Assembly: GCF_014839805.1 (NCBI RefSeq)
Contig: NC_051134.1
Coordinates: 11,439,170 to 11,503,169, forward strand
DNA from: Manduca sexta
Lineage: Eukaryota; Arthropoda; Insecta; Lepidoptera; Sphingidae
Length of the DNA stretch: 64,000 bases
Direction of reading: 5' to 3'
Position 1 is the first letter of the stretch. Each line of letters begins with the position of its first letter. Shown here piece by piece: positions 1 to 12,049 of this stretch. The notes under the pieces were generated by a model. It was not told the origin of the DNA. It saw only the letters and a program-made list of their open reading frames with translations, and did not search any database. The position numbers and the translations under genes are program-made.

Positions 1-171
1 AATTAAAATAAACTAAGTTTAAGATCAAACCTTTATATAGCCATGAAATTTAACAGAAGTATAAAAATTCACGGAAATTAAATAGCCAAGCAGACTCTTA
101 TGACTTCATTATATCTACATGTGATAGTCTAATTATAATCCTCAGTATATGCATCGGGTAATGAATGGTTT

Positions 172-392
172 GCTGGTGGTAGGATATATTATATATCCGC
201 CCGGATAGCGACCACCGTACACAAGGTGTTAAAACCCGCCGTTGTGGCCCACGTAACTAAGTCGCGTTCCGAGATCAGCCTATATCTATTCGGTTCCAAC
301 AGTATAATTGTGTCGACTGCCGAGAGATAGTCATCTCCCGTCATTCGACGTTCTATTGGACCTAACCATCACATGCAGTGGGGCCACTTTGG
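172..392. repeat. Dispersed lepidopteran repeat, copy 1
   Basis: This is a diverged interspersed repeat of about 220 bp. The same unit occurs in the opposite orientation at 23791-24022: both share the GGTGGTAGGATA start, the 'CCGCCCGGATAGCGACCACCGTAC' region, a central 'GTTCCAACA' block and a TATTGGA block. A third, partial relative lies near 16190-16232 (CACCATCAGGTACAGCGGGG). It has no coding capacity. I read it as a non-autonomous or truncated element; the superfamily is not assigned. Confidence 0.65.
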
Positions 393-2065
393 CATACCCG
401 GATAAAAAAAATGACATGTTAATTTTACCACTCATTTCACACCATTCGTATCCGAGACAAATTATTTATTTACCAGCCCTGATTTGAAAGTACCTAACAC
501 AAAATGTCAGCTTTCTAGTTCAAAAGACCCAAAGAACTGGGTTACGTCAACACACACCTTAAAGGAAATAGGTCGGTCTCTTGCTAATGAATGGTATAGC
601 GTGCACTCGGAAAAGTCCACTTTCAAGAATTTTAAATTTGCAAAACATGGATGCACTCAAGCATACAAACAGCTGTAAAGGTTATGTAGGCTAAATATGT
701 TTCATAATGGTGAGGTGGATTGATTCTTAAAATAAAATCGTTATATATTCTTTTGTGTAGCGTTAAAAGTGATTTAAATTTAAAGTGAAGTAAAGGCATT
801 TCATTAGACAATTAGACGTTTTTAAATGCATCTTTACGCGATTTTTTTAGATGTACAAAATCTAGAAACAAATATCCAGTATAAAGATCACGAAGGCGAA
901 CGAATAGTATAATCGATATCTATTTAAGGACGTAAAGAAAATACGAAAATTTCTAAAAAAGTTAAAATAAGTTATTTCGAATAATCTAATAGATTCTTTG
1001 AGACACTTTTACGATTTCTAACTTTTTATAATTAGAGTGTAGGATTCAGGAATAAAGATTATCTGGTTTCTGGAGTGGACCAGATTTAAAATTAACATGT
1101 ATTAGTCCAGCTACTGAAAATAGAAATATACAATGATAATTGCATCTTCATTCTATTATACAAGTGTCGAAATAAATAATTAAAAAATAGAGACAACTGA
1201 ACAGCAATTCCAATTAATAATACATAACTTGTAAATAAGTCACTATTTAATCAAATGTAATTTTTAAATCATGTAAACTGCCCAGAGGACGATATATTCA
1301 AGGATTTCCCACTTATCCCGTTCTGTACCACGAATTACCATATTTTTCATTAAGCCGATGCAGCCGCGTGTTGTAAGCCCACTTCAAATTGTTGGTGCAT
1401 AATAATATTTAATTACGAAATGTCCTTAAAATATTTAAATGGCAGAACATACTTATTATTTCCGACTGGCATTTTTCTGTAATATTAAATGAAGAGACGT
1501 CCGCCTTGTTTCCTAAGAGCCGTTGTGATTACTCTTATGTAGTACGTGGTATATTACTTACTCTATACATAAGAACAATTTTCATTAAAAATCGAAGCAA
1601 TGTATTTCCTCCTACTTTCTGTTTGCTAACTTTGATTTCCCGTGATGGCACTGCGCTCGTCTTCATAATATATCTGATATTCAGTTAATACTGGCAATTA
1701 ACTAGCATGAATCTTTAATATTAACGTCTTGCGAAGTAGACCCAACCTGTCGTACAATATTTAACATGGGGACAAGATTGTCCAAACAATTATAAACTAA
1801 ATATTATTACTTTTCTTATGTTTTATTTTGTCTTTATTTTATTCTAGAAACGACAAATACTCTGATCGGATCTTAGGTAAAAATCTATAAATTTAAATAA
1901 CAACGCGTAATCATGACATGGCGTTTTGTGTACAATACTTACTTGATTTTATCAACGATCATCAAATATATCAAATATAATACTTGCATAACAACCAATA
2001 AAATATTATTCACAGTATCCCGCGACTCCGCGTCCTAAGACTTTTCCCAGAAAAAAATCTCATCA

Positions 2066-2243
2066 GAGTATTTCTCAAAAGAAATATGCGTAACGAAATT
2101 GTTTTTATGAAGTACTATTAGGATTTTATGGTTCCATCTGTTTTTGTATTAGGACAAACAAAAAAGACAGATGGGATAGATAATAGCTTAACAATATTTC
2201 ATAAAAACTATTTCGTTACGTGCGTTTATTTTGAGAAATACTC
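2066..2243. mobile_element. Foldback MITE with long terminal inverted repeats
   Basis: The first about 46 bp (GAGTATTTCTCAAAAG...) and the last about 46 bp (...ATTTTGAGAAATACTC) are inverted copies with a few mismatches. An inner pair (CCATCTGTTTTTGT / ACAAAAAAGACAGATGG, about 2131-2176) extends the pairing, so the whole 178 bp can fold into one long hairpin. There is no ORF. This is the architecture of a non-autonomous DNA transposon (MITE). The terminal bases and the target duplication were not resolved, so no superfamily is given. Confidence 0.75.
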
Positions 2244-2692
2244 ATTATAAATAAATAAATTATATTTTAGGTAAATAGAAGCATTTTTGTAATGGTCTAT
2301 CCGTGAAACAGATTTCATCCACTCTTTTACAGATTTCTGTGTTTACTTTTAACAAACATCCAATCACTCTTCCGTATTTACATTAGTAGATAAACAAACA
2401 CAATCTATATGATTAGTTGTACGAGAATGGAGAATAGGAAGACAAACACAAACATAACGTGAAATTCCAACGCCACTCTACATTTCAAAGGCAAATGTCT
2501 AACTCTGTGTAACCAACACTGTCGTGAGCTGGAACGACAGTCAATTTCCTTCATGAGCCGCGCATCGGATGGCCTTTTCAATTTCACCAACACGGTGAAC
2601 ATTTTGGGTGAAATTCACAATAAGGTAACATTTGTGGAACGAAATTTGTTAAGAAGACGTGGACATTAGACGCGCCAGTATTTTTATTGTCA

Positions 2693-2870
2693 CACTAGCT
2701 TTTTCAAGTGACTCTGCCCGCGTGAAAGAGGTTTTCGGGGATAAATATTTTCCAGGCATAAATAGTAGCCTATAACTCGGGAGTAATATAGTTTCCTTTA
2801 AGTGAAGAAAAATTCAAAGCCGTTAGTTCTTGAGAATAGCGCGTCAAACAAACAAACTCTTTATGTATTC
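2693..2870 (+). repeat. Lepidopteran 'CTAGCTTTT...CCCGCGTGAA' repeat
   Basis: This is a diverged copy of a family recognisable by a CTAGCTTTTGCTCGCGGCTTCGCCCGCGTGAAGGAGTT-type head followed by 'GGGATAAA' and 'AGCCTATAAC' blocks. Other copies are at 14128-14296, 14645-14830, 21296-21500, 22933-23215, 28104-28290 and 32305-32845. It is non-coding. The tail at some copies ends in TATAATATTAGTA-type sequence, which suggests a non-LTR (RTE-like) 3' end or a derivative; this assignment is an inference. Confidence 0.6.
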
Positions 2871-3637
2871 GTGTCGATTTTGTACTATTAAAAATGATTT
2901 ATTCAATATTTATTATGTCGACCGCTCATAATTTCACTATTGCTCAATCTATTTATGTGGTTTTCTCATTTTTTGAGGTTTTATGTATGTAAAATATATA
3001 AAGATTTCCCGAAGTCTTTCAAATCTCAAAGTATTGTGTGTACTTAAAGTTTATGTCATGAATGTCCCTCTCTGATTGCAACAACGAGAATTCTAATAGA
3101 TCAGGGTTCATACATATGACTAATAGAAAACAAAAAGATTTATGGTAATGACATATGCTTTGATATGGCATTCAATACATAACGATAGCGTTAACGATTG
3201 TACGAAGGCATCTAGTCTACGGCCCCAGAGGTTTTAATTTTAGGTGTATATTTCGCTATCATTTCTGTTATATTTCCCGGGATAAGAAACAGTGATCCTT
3301 CACTAACATCTGCGATATTCGATCTGACATAATCCCGGTGTGTTCTATCCCTCAACACCTTTATCCCGAGGCAGATAATGCCCGCAATTCAGGTCGGTAC
3401 GTGACGCCGAGATAGATGCGCAAAGCCAACGATCCATGATAAATTAAAGGAAACAAGATTCCAGCGATTCGCAATTATTTTGTGTTTGCCGTTATTCGGT
3501 CTGGTCCGACAAGATTAAAGGACTTGTTTGTTCGCAGAACTAATTGATTACATAAAATGTAATTAACAGAGTGGGAATTGTGAAAAATAAATTTGTTAAA
3601 TAGTGTATAGAATATACAGACGTTCCACGTCTTTAAC

Positions 3638-3760
3638 CGACTTCAAAAAAAGAGAAGTTTCTCAATTCGATTGTTTTTTATGTTTTGTTACCGAAACGTT
3701 TGAACTTTTGACTGTGCTAACCGATTTTGATGATTATTTTTTTATTACACGTTAATAGTG
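3638..3760 (+). repeat. 'ACCGACTTCAAAAAAAG' dispersed repeat
   Basis: The stretch starts ACCGACTTCAAAAAAAGAGAAG, and 'GACTGTGCTAACCGATTTTGATGATT' follows. I recall this pair of blocks as a very common lepidopteran interspersed repeat. It is a short, diverged, non-coding fragment. Confidence 0.5.
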
Positions 3761-4111
3761 TTTACTCATCTCTAACTTAACACCCTATAAGCTTCTTTTG
3801 CCTTTTCTTGTCCTTCTAAAATTTGATGTCGGTATAACAAACTCTTTTTTAACCACCTCAATGGTGGATAGTCATTAAAAATAAAATAAGAAACTTCTTT
3901 GCAAGTAATAATGATCCTGAACCTTAAACTCGAGTTATACTCAAATATTTTCACCATAACATAAACTGTGCGAGGGCTTTATCAATAAGATATGACACGT
4001 GCTATCAGATTATTTACCTTTAGAGTGTTTGTGATATGAGTTTCCCCCGCTTTCAGGCTTGCGATTAATAAGCCTACACGATACTAAATAACTATACCCT
4101 AACAAGGAAAA

Positions 4112-4442
4112 AGCTGCGATAGCCTAGCTGGGTGTGGAACGGACTGCCAAGACGAATGTCCGCAGGTTCAAATCCCAAAGGGCACACACCTCTGACTTGT
4201 CTAAAATCATGTATGTATTCTTTGTGAATTTATCGTTCGCTTCAACGGTGAAGGAAAACATCGTGAGGAAACCCGCACATCTGAGAAGTTTTCTATAGGA
4301 ATTTCGAAGGTGTGTGAAGTCTACCAATCCGCACTAGGCCAGCGTGGTGGACTAAGGCCTAATCCCTTTCAGTAGTAGAGGAGGCCCGTGCTCAGCAGTG
4401 GGAAAGTATATAATACAGGGCTGATATTATTATTTATTATTA
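4112..4442 (+). mobile_element. Full-length tRNA-headed SINE (family A) with 12-bp target duplication
   Basis: A tRNA-like head (GCGATAGCCTAGCTGG as A-box region, GGTTCAAATCC as B box) leads into a body containing GGTGAAGGAAAACATCGTGAGGAAACC and a 3' end in an ATT-type repeat. The 12-bp sequence TAACAAGGAAAA lies directly before (4100-4111) and after (4443-4454) the element. This is a perfect target-site duplication and marks a clean target-primed insertion. Related copies are at 19445-19678 and from about 40009 up to the assembly gap. Confidence 0.88.
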
Positions 4443-5206
4443 TAACAAGGAAAACAAAAAATAGCCATGTTGTGGAAAATATGAACTTTATTTCGTATAA
4501 CAACAATTTTAATACGAAAAAGCAAATGTGGCGCCCCCTGGTCCTGGTCAGGCTATAACAGAACGACTTACTTAAGTTATTAATCTCAGGGTTATATATT
4601 GATCTTATCCAATAGTAATGGTTCACTAGAAACTCATTTGTCTGTAAGGACGTCACGTGCAGAGAAGGTCTATTCGATCCAAATTTTGACCCACTTTGAA
4701 TCGTGAAGCACCTTGTACATACCACTACACTCATTACAATATCAATACACTCGTTAGGGCAAACTGCGTTCTAAATAATATGTATTTTCGCATTTTTTCT
4801 ACTCCTATTTACATTTAACAAGGAAAACTTTACGTTAAATAAGGTTAATTTAATTAATCATTCCATTCTGCCTCTTGCCTAGTAACGATTGGGTTCGAGT
4901 GAATAAAAATAATATATAAAATAATGAGCAATATCTATAGTTATTTGCATAGGTGCAATGATTGAAAAATGTAAAAAGGACTTTATGTGTAGGTAGCTAA
5001 CATTCTTAGTCCAACCAGTCACTTAATTAATTCAATCCCTAAATGAAACTACCTACATATAACGCAGTATATAGTTTTATATGTAAAACTACAATTAACA
5101 TACCTTAAAAAATATATCAATTAAGAAAGTCGTGGATATTTAGGAAATGTTATGATATAACACTAGTTCAGTGTGGTATCTAACACATAAAAGCCATATT
5201 AATCAT

Positions 5207-5474
5207 GCACACACACACACACACATCACGCATTTATCCCCGAAGGGGTATGCAGAGGTGCAACCAGGGCACCCACTTTTCGCCAAGTGTGTTCTGTCCC
5301 AGAATGTGATAGGGAGCGACCCTATCGCCATTTCGGCACAAATTCCAGACTCCGGGCTGAAAGACTCCGAGCAGAAAACCCCAAATATCACTATGCCCGA
5401 CCCGGGATTCGAACCCAGGATCTCAGAGCTCTGCCGTACCGCGCATGCAGTACAACTACGCCACCGAGGCAGTC
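5207..5474 (-). mobile_element. SINE family B copy, reverse orientation
   Basis: Read on the minus strand, the copy begins TGACTGCCTCGGTGGCGTAG (tRNA-like A box) and has GGGTTCGAATCCCGGG as a strong B box. The body contains 'CGGAGTCTGGAATTTGTGCC' and 'CACTTGGCGAAAAGTGGGTGCCCTGG', and it ends in a (GT)n tract (AC repeat at 5207-5223 on the plus strand). The B box is tRNA-like, but the sequence does not continue as a tRNA acceptor stem, so it is a SINE and not a tRNA gene. Diverged copies are at 11641-11830, 11892-12040, 26441-26575 and 31167-31600. Confidence 0.82.
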
Positions 5475-6463
5475 AATCAATCATATTAATCATCATATAA
5501 CTTAACCAATAAAACTGTAAACCACAGTAAACATCTCTTAATAAATGATTGCGTACTAAACCAGAACGATCCGTGCCGGGAGTGAAAGAAATAGTTTATT
5601 CCATGTTTTATTTCTGTTATGTCAAAGGACATTGGAACCCAAGGTCAGTGGAATAACAGGCGAGTGTTTGTGCTCATTTTCCTGAAGCAAAGTTTATCAG
5701 CTCCCGTTTCATTACCTTCTCAACGACATTGCGAGGCGAAGTTTTTCTTATTTCGTCTTGAACAAAATGTTTTATCGATTGGAGAGATTCTTTATTCTTA
5801 TTACGTTAGCGTTCTCAGTTAGTATCTATGTATTAAAATACGTAATCTTCCTTTTTCTATAGTTTTAGTAGTGTATTAAAAACACTATATTATTATTTTT
5901 TTGGCATTTCTAATTCATTCTTAGTTTAAATTTTGCAGCCTTAGTGGTTACAGGGCGGACTGATTTTGGTCAACGTAAAAGTCAAAGTATCTGCTTACAT
6001 TTTACAAATCTATAAAATTATTTAGCTATTAACGATCAGACTACGCAGAATGAGCTCACAGTATCTTGAAGTCTGGCAGACGGTCTTTTGGATTCCGATT
6101 TAATTAAACGTAGAACAGGATCCCAGGCTTGTGCTAGCTTCCAACCATCTTCTCTATTAAAATACGGATGCTTGTTAATTTCAATAGCCTCGCGAATCAT
6201 CCTAAATAATACAAAAACCGCAGTAAAATCCGTAAAATGGTTTTATTTCAATATCTAACTTTCGCGTAAGCATCAAAAATCATTATTCGAAGGTCTGTCT
6301 TAATTTCTGTGAAGTCTATAATAAACCTACAGGTTGTAACTTTTGGCTTTCTCTATAATAAATTATCTATATAAATTATTATACGATCACATACAATCCT
6401 TAATAAACCATTAGAATGATTAATAACGGTTAAGTATGGTATTTTAGCACGCAGGTCACATTA

Positions 6464-7769
6464 CTTAGTCTGGCCATAAATACTGTTACACTTAATTATA
6501 AAAAAATATTACATTTGAATTTCGAATCTGTCATTTTTATACGATTGTTCATTGTGTTTTCTCATTTTGGCGCCAATACATTGTAAAATATTTTGCGATA
6601 TTAAAATGGTGTGGGGTGATAAAGAGAACCGAATCGCTGTGATAGCATTACACAAAGTAGGTATGGAGCCAAATGCAATTTTTAAAACTCTCCATACACT
6701 TGGTATTAGTAAAATGTTTGTGTACCGGGCTATTAATAGGTACAATGAGACCTCCTCTGTTTGTGACAGAAAAGATCTGGCCGTCCACGTAGTGTTCGTA
6801 CGAAAAAGGTGGTCAAAGCAGTAAGGGAAAGAATTCGAAGAAATCCTGTCCGAAAGCAAAAGATTTTATCTCGGGAAATGAAGATAGCACCTAGAACCAT
6901 GTCGCGTATTTTAAAAGATGACTTAGGACTTGCAGCCTATAAGAGACGCACTGGCCATTTCTTAACTGATAATTTAAAGAAGAATAGGGTGGTAAAATCG
7001 AAACAACTACTGAAGCGGTACGCAAAGGGAGGTCACAGAAAAATTTTGTTTACGGATGAGAAAATTTTTACAATTGAGCAACATTTTAACAAACAAAATG
7101 ACCGTATTTATGCTCAAAGCTCTAAGGAAGCTTCCCAATTAGTCGACAGAGTGCAACGTGGACATTATCCGACTTCAGTGATGGTTTGGTGGGGTGTTAG
7201 CTATGAAGGAGTGACTGAGCCATATTTTTGTGAAAAAGGTATCAAAACATCGGCACAAGTGTATCAAGATACCATTCTTGAGAAGGTAGTTAAGCCCCTT
7301 AACATCACCATGTTCAATAACCAAGTATGGTCCTTCCAGCAAGACTCGGCGCCGGGTCATAAAGCTCGGTCCACGCAGTCTTGGTTGGAATCGAACGTTT
7401 CGGACTTCATCAGAGCTGAAGACTGGCCGTCGTCTAGTCCCGATCTTAATCCGCTGGATTATGATTTGTGGTCAGTTTTAGAGAGTACAGCTTGCTCTAA
7501 ACGCCATGATAATTTGGAGTCCCTAAAACAATCTATACGATTGGCAGTGAAGAATTTTCCCATGGAAAGAGTGCGTGCTTCTATTGATAACTGGCCTCAT
7601 CGTTTAAAGGACTGTATTGCAGCCAATGGAGACCACTTCGAATAAGCTTTTTATATTTTTAATTGTTTTATATTTATGTATTAAACTGACACACTGTAAA
7701 AGTAATAAATGTTATTTGCAGTTAACAATTTTCTTTTTTCTTTATTACAATATTTATGGCAAGACTAGG
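6464..7769 (+). mobile_element. maT-type (DD37D) Tc1/mariner transposon
   Basis: The element is 1,306 bp. The left end reads CTTAGTCTGGCCATAAATAC and the right end, on the reverse strand, reads CCTAGTCTTGCCATAAATAT. These are terminal inverted repeats of about 25 bp with few mismatches. A TA dinucleotide flanks each side (6462-6463 and 7770-7771), the expected Tc1/mariner target duplication. One transposase gene fills the interior. Both ends and the DDD residues are intact, so this copy looks fairly young even though its gene carries a frameshift. Confidence 0.88.
6606..7645 (+). pseudogene. maT-family mariner-like transposase, one frameshift
   Basis: The transposase cuts and pastes its own element. 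Translation from the ATG at 6606 gives an N-terminal helix-turn-helix region (RIAVIALHKVGMEPNAIF, then SKMFVYRAINRY). The run of four A at 6770-6773 appears one base short: the frame shifts by -1 there and continues in the next frame to the stop at 7643-7645. The catalytic triad is complete: D in LFTDEKIF (codon at 7055), D in FQQDSAPGHK (7343) and D in LNPLDYDLW (7457). Thirty-seven residues separate the second and third aspartates, which is the DD37D spacing of the maT family. Allowing for the missing base the length is about 346 residues, normal for the family. As written, the protein stops soon after the DNA-binding part, so this copy is probably inactive. Confidence 0.9.
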
Positions 7770-7771
7770 TA

Positions 7772-10700
7772 TATTAACACGCAAATGATTACATTCGTTA
7801 TTAGTGAAATGGGGCTTCGATGTGTTCGCTGCGTACCTAATTAATGAGCGTTATCAAAAAAATGTTTTTATCTGTATAACTTCGCGAAATGCCAATACTA
7901 ATTAGAAAAAAAAACATTAAGTAATTAAAAAGGTAATTGCCAGAAACTTTTAATTACAATCATACACTTTTCCGACATGGGATCAAACTGAGGGCTTATA
8001 CATATAATATGTACACTATTACATAAATAATTAATCAGTACTGATAAAATTCATTTCGATTATTTGTTTACATTAAACTTTTCAACGATAAAACAAATGA
8101 ACAACTCAAAATGTTAACCATGTCACTACTAATTCCGAGTTATTTCTCACACATGACATTCATTGCTTTGAATGTTAATACGGAATTCAATTAAGAACAT
8201 TAAATTACAGTTGTAAACGTCTGCACCAACAATGGATAAACAGAATCGTACATCTACCCAAGTCATAATGTTTATGCAAATCGCTCACATTTCGCTTTGA
8301 TCTATTTCCAACTAGAGATGTCGTGCCCGCGTATGTTGTAAGAGCTTGTAAATGTTTATGAGCAATAATTAAAATGTGAGATATTACTATCATTAATTAA
8401 CATTACAGTTAAATCATCGAAAGGTAGGCGTAGAAGAAACACACGCCATTTTAACGGTGTAGAGGTTTTTTTTGTTATTTGTAATGATTTATCTTTGAAA
8501 GTATCTATTGGATTAAATCAAGAAATTTTTCACTAATAAAAAGCTACACTATTTCTCCGATATTGATGCTATATTTTTTTAATTATTAACTATGAAAGAC
8601 TTCCACAAACAAAGCCATAAGTAACTCAATATCACAATATTCTCGTCACGAGAACTTGGCCCCGGTTTAATATCAAATGAAGTCTAATCTTACCTTTTTC
8701 CATGCCTTAGCAATTAAATCTGGAAGAACATAGTTCTCAACCAACATATCACCAACCACCAACATACATATCTACTAGAATAAAAGGTTTGGACGTATAC
8801 AAAATTTTACTTTTGCCAAACAAGGCGCTGCATAATAGCTACCTTTCCAGTTGCAAAGTGCACCTTTTACGGAAAAGGAGTACTAAATTGCACCGAAAAT
8901 TGGGCTACTTTGACTACACTAGATTCCTGCTTGTTAGGAGACAGTTAAAGCCCCAATTATTTCGCACAGAGGCAGAACGTGATCAAAAATTGACATTATA
9001 CGATAACTAAAACTAATCTATTTAGATTTATTCGGGATCTATTATAGTATTTTAGGACATTTAATTATTGTCAACTATAGCTTTCAACCTAAACTTGCTG
9101 AAAAAGCTACACTATTATTTAACTGACAATACGTTCAGTAAATATCAGTAACAATGTCTTAGTTCTCGGCAACAAGTTTCAGCGTCTACGAGCCTCCTTA
9201 ATATATAGAACATCTTAAAAAAAACGTAATGTTTCACACCATTTAACACGACGTAAGATACTGTAATATATGATTATTGTTGTTACTACGCAAAAATACT
9301 ATTAAGTCACGTGTACACTGAACGTATAGTAATGGTACACACTATCAGCACGAACGCATTTGGTTCGGTGCCAAGCGGCGACATTGGACACGAAAGCCAA
9401 GCCACGACCCATTGTTAGCTATTGTTTATATGAATTCTACACTTTGATACATTAACTTCACTAACAATTTGGTATCACTTCACTGTCGTTTGCGTTGATG
9501 AGACGTGTAAGGAGTAATGATGTTTGCTGTTGAACCTTGCAACTAGACACTATACAAATAAACCAATAATAAACATATGCATACAATGCATCTTAGGCTC
9601 TCATAAGTCGCTTATCGGAAGCACTCAGACATTTACTTGAGTTAATTATGTAAAGCAGAAGCAGCATTCTGCAAACAACGGCAAAACTAATATGGCTTTA
9701 TAGTTTATTTAGAGGGAATACGCAAATCAGCAGTATTTTGTAAACAGTGGTAGCTCTTCAAAAAGTGCGTAGCTATATGTTAATGAAACCACAACAGCAT
9801 TATCTAAAAACGCATAATCTGCTGATTGACATAATGAATCCGTTCGACCGTGACGCGATGAAAGCATTTATTTATTAATCGACTTAGTTACAATAACATT
9901 GAAGGCTCACTGACCGCAGAGGATTACGTTTCTACCTACCCTACCTTTGGGTTAGACATGTATTAGAATATAGAAATGATAATGCCGGCAAAACATTATA
10001 TTATAATCCCTCTGCTTGCCGTGCGATGTTTTATGGATGTGTTTGTGACATTGTTTAGTCGTGTTCAATTGAATATAGAACAATAAACAAGAAATGTTTT
10101 CCTTTTCAAAAAATAATCATAAAATCATGTTTTATTCAAGATAGATCATGTTTATGGAAAATTCAAATTTTATCTTGACGGTGCAGTCAACGTAAATCTT
10201 GTTCCTGTATAATCTAGCTTTTGCCGTGGTTCCGCTCGCATTTTAATTATAGAACATGTAGTAAACGGGGAAGGGGGGATCCCTTACTGAATGTACACGC
10301 AGTAGCATGAAAAGAAAAAGATCGAGAAGTCTCGCAAAAGTCGCAATCAATTTTTCAGACGATTCATAACCACGCCCACTCTGCCAGCAATGTACGACTG
10401 AGAAGAAGAAACAGATTTAATGTAGCTTTCTATTAATGAAAGAATCTTCATGGAAATAGATATTTTAGAAAATAGCCCTTTGATATAAATTAGAATACCT
10501 TCCAGAGGACAGTGTCCGTTTGAGACCCGCATACAAAAGTTTGTAGGATATACAAATGTTTGTTAAGAGTATGTTGGGAAACTCATTGTAACTTTCCTGA
10601 TATCTTCTTTATATATTCAAATATGGGATCGGGGTTGAGACTAATTACTTATTTATTTGAAGACAAACCGATAATTGAAACCTGAATATATAAACATGTA

Positions 10701-11300
10701 CGAAATATTAACACTTTACAGTAAACATTATATTAGCGAAATAATTAAAGAATACAATTCTAGACATTTTTTGACAACTTCCAACGAGAGAGAATAATAC
10801 AGAATAATAGAATTCTGAGAATAGAATAGTCGCCGCGTGACATATATCTTCTATTCTGCCAGCTTGCCCGTGCAGCCGAATACTTACGGAAATGCGCGAT
10901 GTCATCGGCTAGGATAGCGGCTCGTAACAATTTGTCTATTATAAATAAAAATAATACATATTTAAAATATATCAAACCCACATCTCATTTCGCTTGACCT
11001 AGTTGGCTTGATACATTTTTCTCATGTTAATAACAAAGCTTCTCGTATGAATATTACATAAACGTTCTTGTTGGAAGATTTCCCTCCTTCCTCGTACTAT
11101 GCTTGAACTAACGACATCCTGCCCTTAGTCTGAGCGGTCTCGTGAAAGCAAAACTCACTATTCACTGGTTGTACACTTTATTTTACTGCGAATGGACTAG
11201 ATAGCTTTGTTATTAACTATGACGACTGTGCCGAGGACACGCTTGCAGCCCCTTTTATAATATTGAGGGTATGTAATTATCAAATACCACACCGCAAAAC
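7772..11300. other. Gene-free AT-rich intergenic or intronic DNA
   Basis: I see no exon with a credible product here. Short open frames are scattered, AT-rich and without family resemblance. A few homopolymer runs and AT-rich stretches are present. Confidence 0.6.
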
Positions 11301-11310
11301 ATTAATGTTG

Positions 11311-11411
11311 CTAGAATATTTTCTGCTGCAAGGAAGGCTGCCATCAGAGAAGAGTGGCGGCGTCTTGTAAAGCAGTGGATGTCAAGAGTGATACCGACAA
11401 AGAAGAAGAAA
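11311..11411 (+). repeat. Possible remnant of the C-terminus of a LINE ORF2
   Basis: One frame reads ARIFSAARKAAIREEWRR followed by LVKQWM, then a lysine-rich end encoded by AAG repeats. Charged 'REEWRRLV' ends occur at the C-terminus of some non-LTR (RTE-like) reverse transcriptases, so a short dead fragment of such a LINE is possible. The stretch is only about 100 bp and no reverse-transcriptase motif is present. Confidence 0.25.
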
Positions 11412-11640
11412 AATATTTTCATAAAATTCCCACAAAAAATATTTTTAATATTTGCTAGAACAATTATAGATTAACACTAGAATGTAGTAAATTTCTAAAA
11501 CAACTTGCTATTATTGAAGCGTCGTACATAGTCAATGATTTTGTCAAGAATAAGAAAGGCTCGTAGTAACCTTTTTAATCAACTGTTAAACTAATCGATG
11601 TTTGAAAGAAAGTGACTAATAAGTAAAGTAAAATATAATA

Positions 11641-11830
11641 ATGCCTCAATGGCGTAGTTATGTTGCGGCTGGGTAAGGCTTTGAGGCCCAGGATTCAAAT
11701 TGCAGGTCGGACAAAATTATACTGGGTTTGTTTCCTGAGTAACAGCGCGGAGTCTGGAATTTGTATCCGATATAACGACAAACTTGCCTCCTGCCACATC
11801 ATGAGATCATGCATGAGAAGTGCACGCTCT
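11641..11830 (+). mobile_element. SINE family B copy
   Basis: The copy has a tRNA-like head (GCCTCAATGGCGTAG) and a GGATTCAAATTG B-box region. The shared body 'AACAGCGCGGAGTCTGGAATTTGTATCCGATAT...GACAAACTTGCC...CACATCATGAGA' then diverges. It is the same family as the reverse copy at 5207-5474. Confidence 0.72.
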
Positions 11831-11891
11831 GCTTACTACATCTATAAATAGTAAACACTTTTTCCTCATGCTGGCTTTAACGCAACTTTAT

Positions 11892-12040
11892 TTACTGTAA
11901 TTTCTGCTCAGTATCAGCGCGGAGTCTGGAATTTGTGCCCGATATGACGATAGGCTCGTCCTCTATCACATCATGGGACGGACACTTGGCGAAAAGTGGG
12001 TGCCCTGGTTACGCCTCCACATACCCTTCGGTGAAAAATA
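11892..12040 (+). mobile_element. 5'-truncated SINE family B copy
   Basis: Only the body and 3' part of family B are present: CAGCGCGGAGTCTGGAATTT, ATGACGATAGGCTCGTCC, then CACTTGGCGAAAAGTGGGTG. The tRNA head is missing. It lies about 60 bp downstream of the previous copy, so two members of one family sit head to tail. Confidence 0.72.
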
Positions 12041-12049
12041 CGTGTGTTT

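Noticed and set aside
4369..4734. 121-codon open frame on the minus strand
   Set aside because: Its C-terminal part is the reverse strand of SINE A and its (ATT)n tail; the rest is hydrophobic AT-rich translation without domain or splice context.
5405..5474. tRNA gene suggested by a perfect B box
   Set aside because: The head is tRNA-like, but no acceptor stem closes and the body continues as a SINE present in several copies.
5171..5505. Overlapping open frames on both strands
   Set aside because: They coincide exactly with the reverse-oriented SINE B, whose GC-rich body is open in several frames.
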